Positions 61,026 to 64,000 of a DNA stretch of 64,000 nucleotides are shown here, piece after piece. Source of the stretch: Physcia stellaris (lineage: Eukaryota > Ascomycota > Lecanoromycetes > Caliciales > Physciaceae). The notes below the pieces were generated by a model. The model did no database searches. It was not told the origin of the DNA and saw only the letters and a list, made by a program, of their open reading frames with translations. The position numbers were made by a program, and so were the translations under genes. Numbering within the stretch: the stretch's first letter is position 1; each line of letters begins with the position of its first letter. The stretch is taken from the NCBI GenBank assembly GCA_018902385.1, contig JABSSW010000022.1:1-64000 (forward strand), written 5' to 3'.

Positions 61026-62877
61026 TTATCCTCTTCTCACCCATTCGAGGGCAACCTTTTTCGGCTCCTGCATCTGCAAAGTGATAGCCGAAATCTTACT
61101 TCCATCAGCCATGCACTGCAACCATCTTCTAGCTTCTTCCTCGCTCTGTCCCTTTTGTAAGACTGGTCTGACCTGGAAACCCGAAAATAGCGTTGCGAGA
61201 ACAGCCACAAATTCCACCTGGGCAAACTTCTGACCTGGGCAATTCCTTGGCCCATCTGCCCAAGGCACGAACGTGCCAGGCTTTGGATTTAGCAATCGGC
61301 TTGCCCCAGAGTCCGATGTTTCAATCCAGCGATCAGGGCGCCATGTGAGGCAATCTGGGCCCCAACTTCCAGGGTCTGTATGTAGGGCTTGGACATTTAT
61401 TGTTACGAAGGTTGACGGAGGTATGGTGTAATATTTGCCGGCATATGAAAGGGTCTTCGCAGATTCTGCGCTTGTTGCCTTTGGAATGAAGACGATGGAA
61501 CCATACAACCGGAGGGTTTCATACTGGCAAGTGTCAAAATCATGAACTCCACTTAAGCGGCATAGCTTAGGTGGATCGGCTTACCATTACAGCAAGGCAT
61601 CTCTGCAGACGTGGGAAAACCGTGTCATAGTCCCATGTCTCGGGCTGTGAGGAGTCACTGCAGACATTACCGATCTCTTCTGCCAACCACCGTTGGTAAT
61701 TTGGATACGATGCCAGAAGAACGAGCGCAGTGGCAATAGTATTGGCTGTTGTTTCATGCCCAGCCAAGCTGTACGCGAATATGTTTCCAAAAATCTCATC
61801 GTCGGCGAGGCTGATTTTGAGACCTGCGTCCTTGCCTCCGGACTGCTGGGATTCTTCAGAGGCTTTAAGCATAGCGCTGACTAGATTGCCACTAACAGCG
61901 GTCCGACCAGATACTAACTCACGCTCATGTGCCAGTGTCTCCTGCATATAACGCTGAAATTCCTGCATCGCCTGGCCTAAGGTGCGGAGCTTGCTGGGCA
62001 GCCACTTGAGCCTCAAGACTTTCTTAGGGAGTATGGCGAAAGTTATAATATTTTTCAGGCATATAGAGAGCGAGTCACGGTAAGTCATCTTGTGTCCGTC
62101 CGTTGGCGTCTGCGTAGCATGGCGAAAAGGATACGACATCCCAAAACCGGCACTTGTCAGTACATGCAGAGTCAAAGTTGCGGTGTCCTCCACAGTCTCA
62201 CTGGTACCCTCTAACCCTTTTCTGGCCCACGAAGACGCCATGTCTTGGGCTTGACGACGGGCCTCGCTCCAGACTTGTGAGCTCACCTTTTCGTTGAAGC
62301 TAGGTGCCGTGAGTCTACGATGCCGCTGCCAGTCTTCACCTTCTACCTATCTCCGAGTCAATAAATCCGAGGACGGCAAAGAAACAACGGTCATACAGTG
62401 TTAAGGTTCGGTCCGAAGACGTTAAGTTGCTCTACGATTTCGTTACCCACCGGGTCAATGTACCGGGGACCTGCAATACTAACCATACATCACGGCGGGC
62501 TTGATATACTCTTTTCTCCGCGAGAAAACCACCTGCGCCGTTTCTGGATCGGCGATAACGACTTCATTGCCTCCCGGTGTTACAATGGTGAAGATTTCGC
62601 CGAGCTCGTCATGCAATGCGTGTTTGTCATCGAAACTCCAGCCGATGTATGTGCATCTAGCCCACCTGTCTAAACCAAATGGTAGTAGGTACTTCAGCAG
62701 CAAGATTTGGGGGAACAGGCGCCATGACAGAATCCAGAAGAGATTCAAAGGTGTCACTGGACTCAGAACTATCGGTAAACCAATCTGGCGTGCTGTCGTA
62801 TAATTCTTCCACAGAGAAAGTGAGGTCCAGCTTAGAAGTCCGAGGAGAAGCGTGACGATGACTCCGGACAGAAGCAT
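61026..62877 (-). CDS. Cytochrome P450 monooxygenase (562 aa)
   Basis: Four exons on the minus strand: 62877-62484, 62431-62397, 62346-61585 and 61523-61026; introns of 52, 50 and 61 nt in phase. The start Met gives a classic membrane anchor (MLLSGVIVTLLLGLLSW) and a Pro-containing hinge; the frame is open upstream but without an ATG. I-helix AGHETT at 338-343, ExxR at 399-402 (YETLR), PERF-like WRPDRW. The heme loop is PWADGPRNCPGQKF with Cys about 492 and Trp in place of the usual Phe. ER-bound haem monooxygenase; substrate unknown. No oxidoreductase or other metabolic cluster gene lies next to it. Confidence 0.92.
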
Positions 62878-63632
62878 TTTTTCACTAACGACGAGTGCCT
62901 GGTCCTCTGCGAATTTGAATGGATTTCTTAGCAATGCCGACTCTGCTGCAAGGCGTCTGACGCTATGATCCGCCAATTACTGACAGTGAATCGGTGCGCA
63001 TGCAGACTCCTCGAGAGGGCAGGGAGCATCAAACGAACTCAAGATCACCTCTATGTACATTGACAGTAAGCAAAGCCTAAGTGTTAGTCGAATTCCAGAT
63101 GCAGCAGGAAAGGCTTACCCCCACCTGCCGTAGGATCACAACTGTGCCTCAGTCACGGCTTGTAGGCAGCGATGGCATGTAAAATGCCGTGGAATCATGA
63201 ATTATTATTCCGCAGATGTCTTATGGAGCGCTGACAGCAATGAAACTAGGTAACGAGGCCAGCATTCTCGAGCAGATGGCTTCGGATCTTTTCGAGTCTA
63301 CGATTTTGGTCCCATGTTCGTCGACATAACAATATTACGAACACAGCTGCAACAAGGAGTGCGGAATAGTACGAGAACAATGCTGACCTTCGATCGGCCT
63401 CTAAGATATGAGAAGCATTCAGTAGGGCCCAAAAACCTCAATGTTATTTGATTGAAGTACGGCCTTTCACCTCACGGCTTGACCGCGTTGAACAACAAGC
63501 ACCTATTCCATTGAAGGTAAGAGACGTCAGCCAGGGTATGACAGAGACTCGGGTGACCAGTGCCCTACCGTTGTAAGTTCTAGCAACACCAATCACTTGC
63601 CGCCGCGTTCGAAGACTTCAGGAGTACGAGTA

Positions 63633-63675
<43 letters not shown>

Positions 63676-63891
63676 TTCAGTGGCGCGCTAATGATGCCTG
63701 TTCCTGACTCGAGACTGTAGAGTCAGGGTCTAGCCGCCCGTGGCTTGATTTTCTCCCGACCTCCCCGGCTCTACTTACACACCACCAGTTAACTGAGGCC
63801 TTCTCCTAGCTAACAGACCCTGGCACACAACACTGGATTTCAATAATCATTTCGGGGGCTCGCCCGCACCTTTAGGCCTCTCTAGATAATC
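62878..63891. promoter_or_regulatory. Upstream region of the P450 gene
   Basis: 1.0 kb containing a (CA)20 microsatellite. Otherwise no gene or named site. Confidence 0.45.
63634..63673. repeat. (CA)20 microsatellite
   Basis: 40 bp of uninterrupted CA dinucleotides. Likely polymorphic in length. Confidence 0.97.
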
Positions 63892-64000
63892 ATGGCCGCC
63901 AAATATCCTCCCAAGTCACCACATCCACCCGAATTGGATATAACACGGAGGATTCTGGGAAAGCTAACCGTTTGCTGCATTTCGCTTCTGTATTTTGAGC
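63892..64000 (+). CDS. Possible start of a gene running out of the window
   Basis: ATG in a good context (ATAATCATGGCC) opens a frame that stays open to the last base (36 codons). It begins MAAKYPPKSPHPPELD and then becomes hydrophobic (KLTVCCISLLYF), as in a membrane or tail segment. Too short to identify. Confidence 0.3.
   Translation, partial: MAAKYPPKSPHPPELDITRRILGKLTVCCISLLYFE

Noticed and set aside
62432-62483. Apparent 13-nt intron (GT...AG) in the P450 gene that restores a reading frame
   Set aside because: A normal 52-nt intron starting at the same donor and ending at 62432 also keeps the frame and yields the usual spacing between the KPAVMY and NVFGPN motifs, without a 13-residue insert.
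1-64000. CRISPR array, rRNA genes, prokaryotic operon signals or a biosynthetic gene cluster
   Set aside because: No regularly spaced repeats, no rRNA sequence, introns throughout, and the P450 and PSD-like genes have no partner enzymes nearby.

Overview
The window reads as nuclear DNA of a filamentous ascomycete (Pezizomycotina). Genes have short spliced introns (mostly 48-110 nt) with GT-AG ends and CTRAC-like branch sites, and the set includes Ppg1, RhoGDI, a Bqt4-like APSES protein, AP-3 beta, Nuf2, F-box and P450 proteins. It has two compartments with a sharp border near 22.6-23.0 kb.

Compartment 1 (1-about 22.6 kb) is extremely AT-rich and contains no live gene. It is a nest of broken LTR retroelement fossils. 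Two copies of one minus-strand Gypsy family are present; copy 1 (1-3748, cut by the window edge) lies inside the integrase region of copy 2. A plus-strand Gypsy element (4348-12695, 136-bp LTRs, perfect CATGA target duplication) and a 2.0-kb non-coding element with about 190-bp LTRs (14700-16724) also interrupt copy 2. Next to copy 2 is the tail of a third Gypsy element, split by a second 1.9-kb member of the non-coding family (19740-21634). The decay has an unusual context: C is lost before a pyrimidine (CpT, CpC; ApG, GpG on the other strand), while CpA and CpG remain abundant. Textbook RIP targets CpA. A palindromic foldback element (22.5-23.18 kb) spans the border, with one decayed arm and one nearly clean arm.

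Compartment 2 (23-64 kb) has normal base composition and carries, in order: a CCHC zinc-knuckle, Pro/Gln-rich protein (-); phosphatase Ppg1 (+); RhoGDI (-); a dead piggyBac transposon in the divergent promoter region; a tail-anchored Bqt4-like protein (+); 3-hydroxyisobutyrate dehydrogenase (+); a gene-poor stretch at 37.5-48 kb with a phosphatidylserine-decarboxylase-like gene and four Cys-rich genes sharing an N-terminal MC-C-H-C-CxxC signature; a conserved hypothetical gene (-); AP-3 beta (+) converging on kinetochore Nuf2 (-); an intron-bearing tRNA-Gln(UUG); an F-box protein (-); a protein with three Cys/His modules (+); and a microsomal cytochrome P450 (-). The window ends with a (CA)20 microsatellite and the possible start of another gene.

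The genes are mostly unlinked housekeeping functions (trafficking, phosphatase and Rho signalling, nuclear envelope, kinetochore, valine catabolism) with no evident pathway cluster. The two items most worth following up are the CpY mutation context and the MC-type Cys-rich family. Three host genes need one-base corrections at C or G runs to read through, which suggests homopolymer errors in the assembly.
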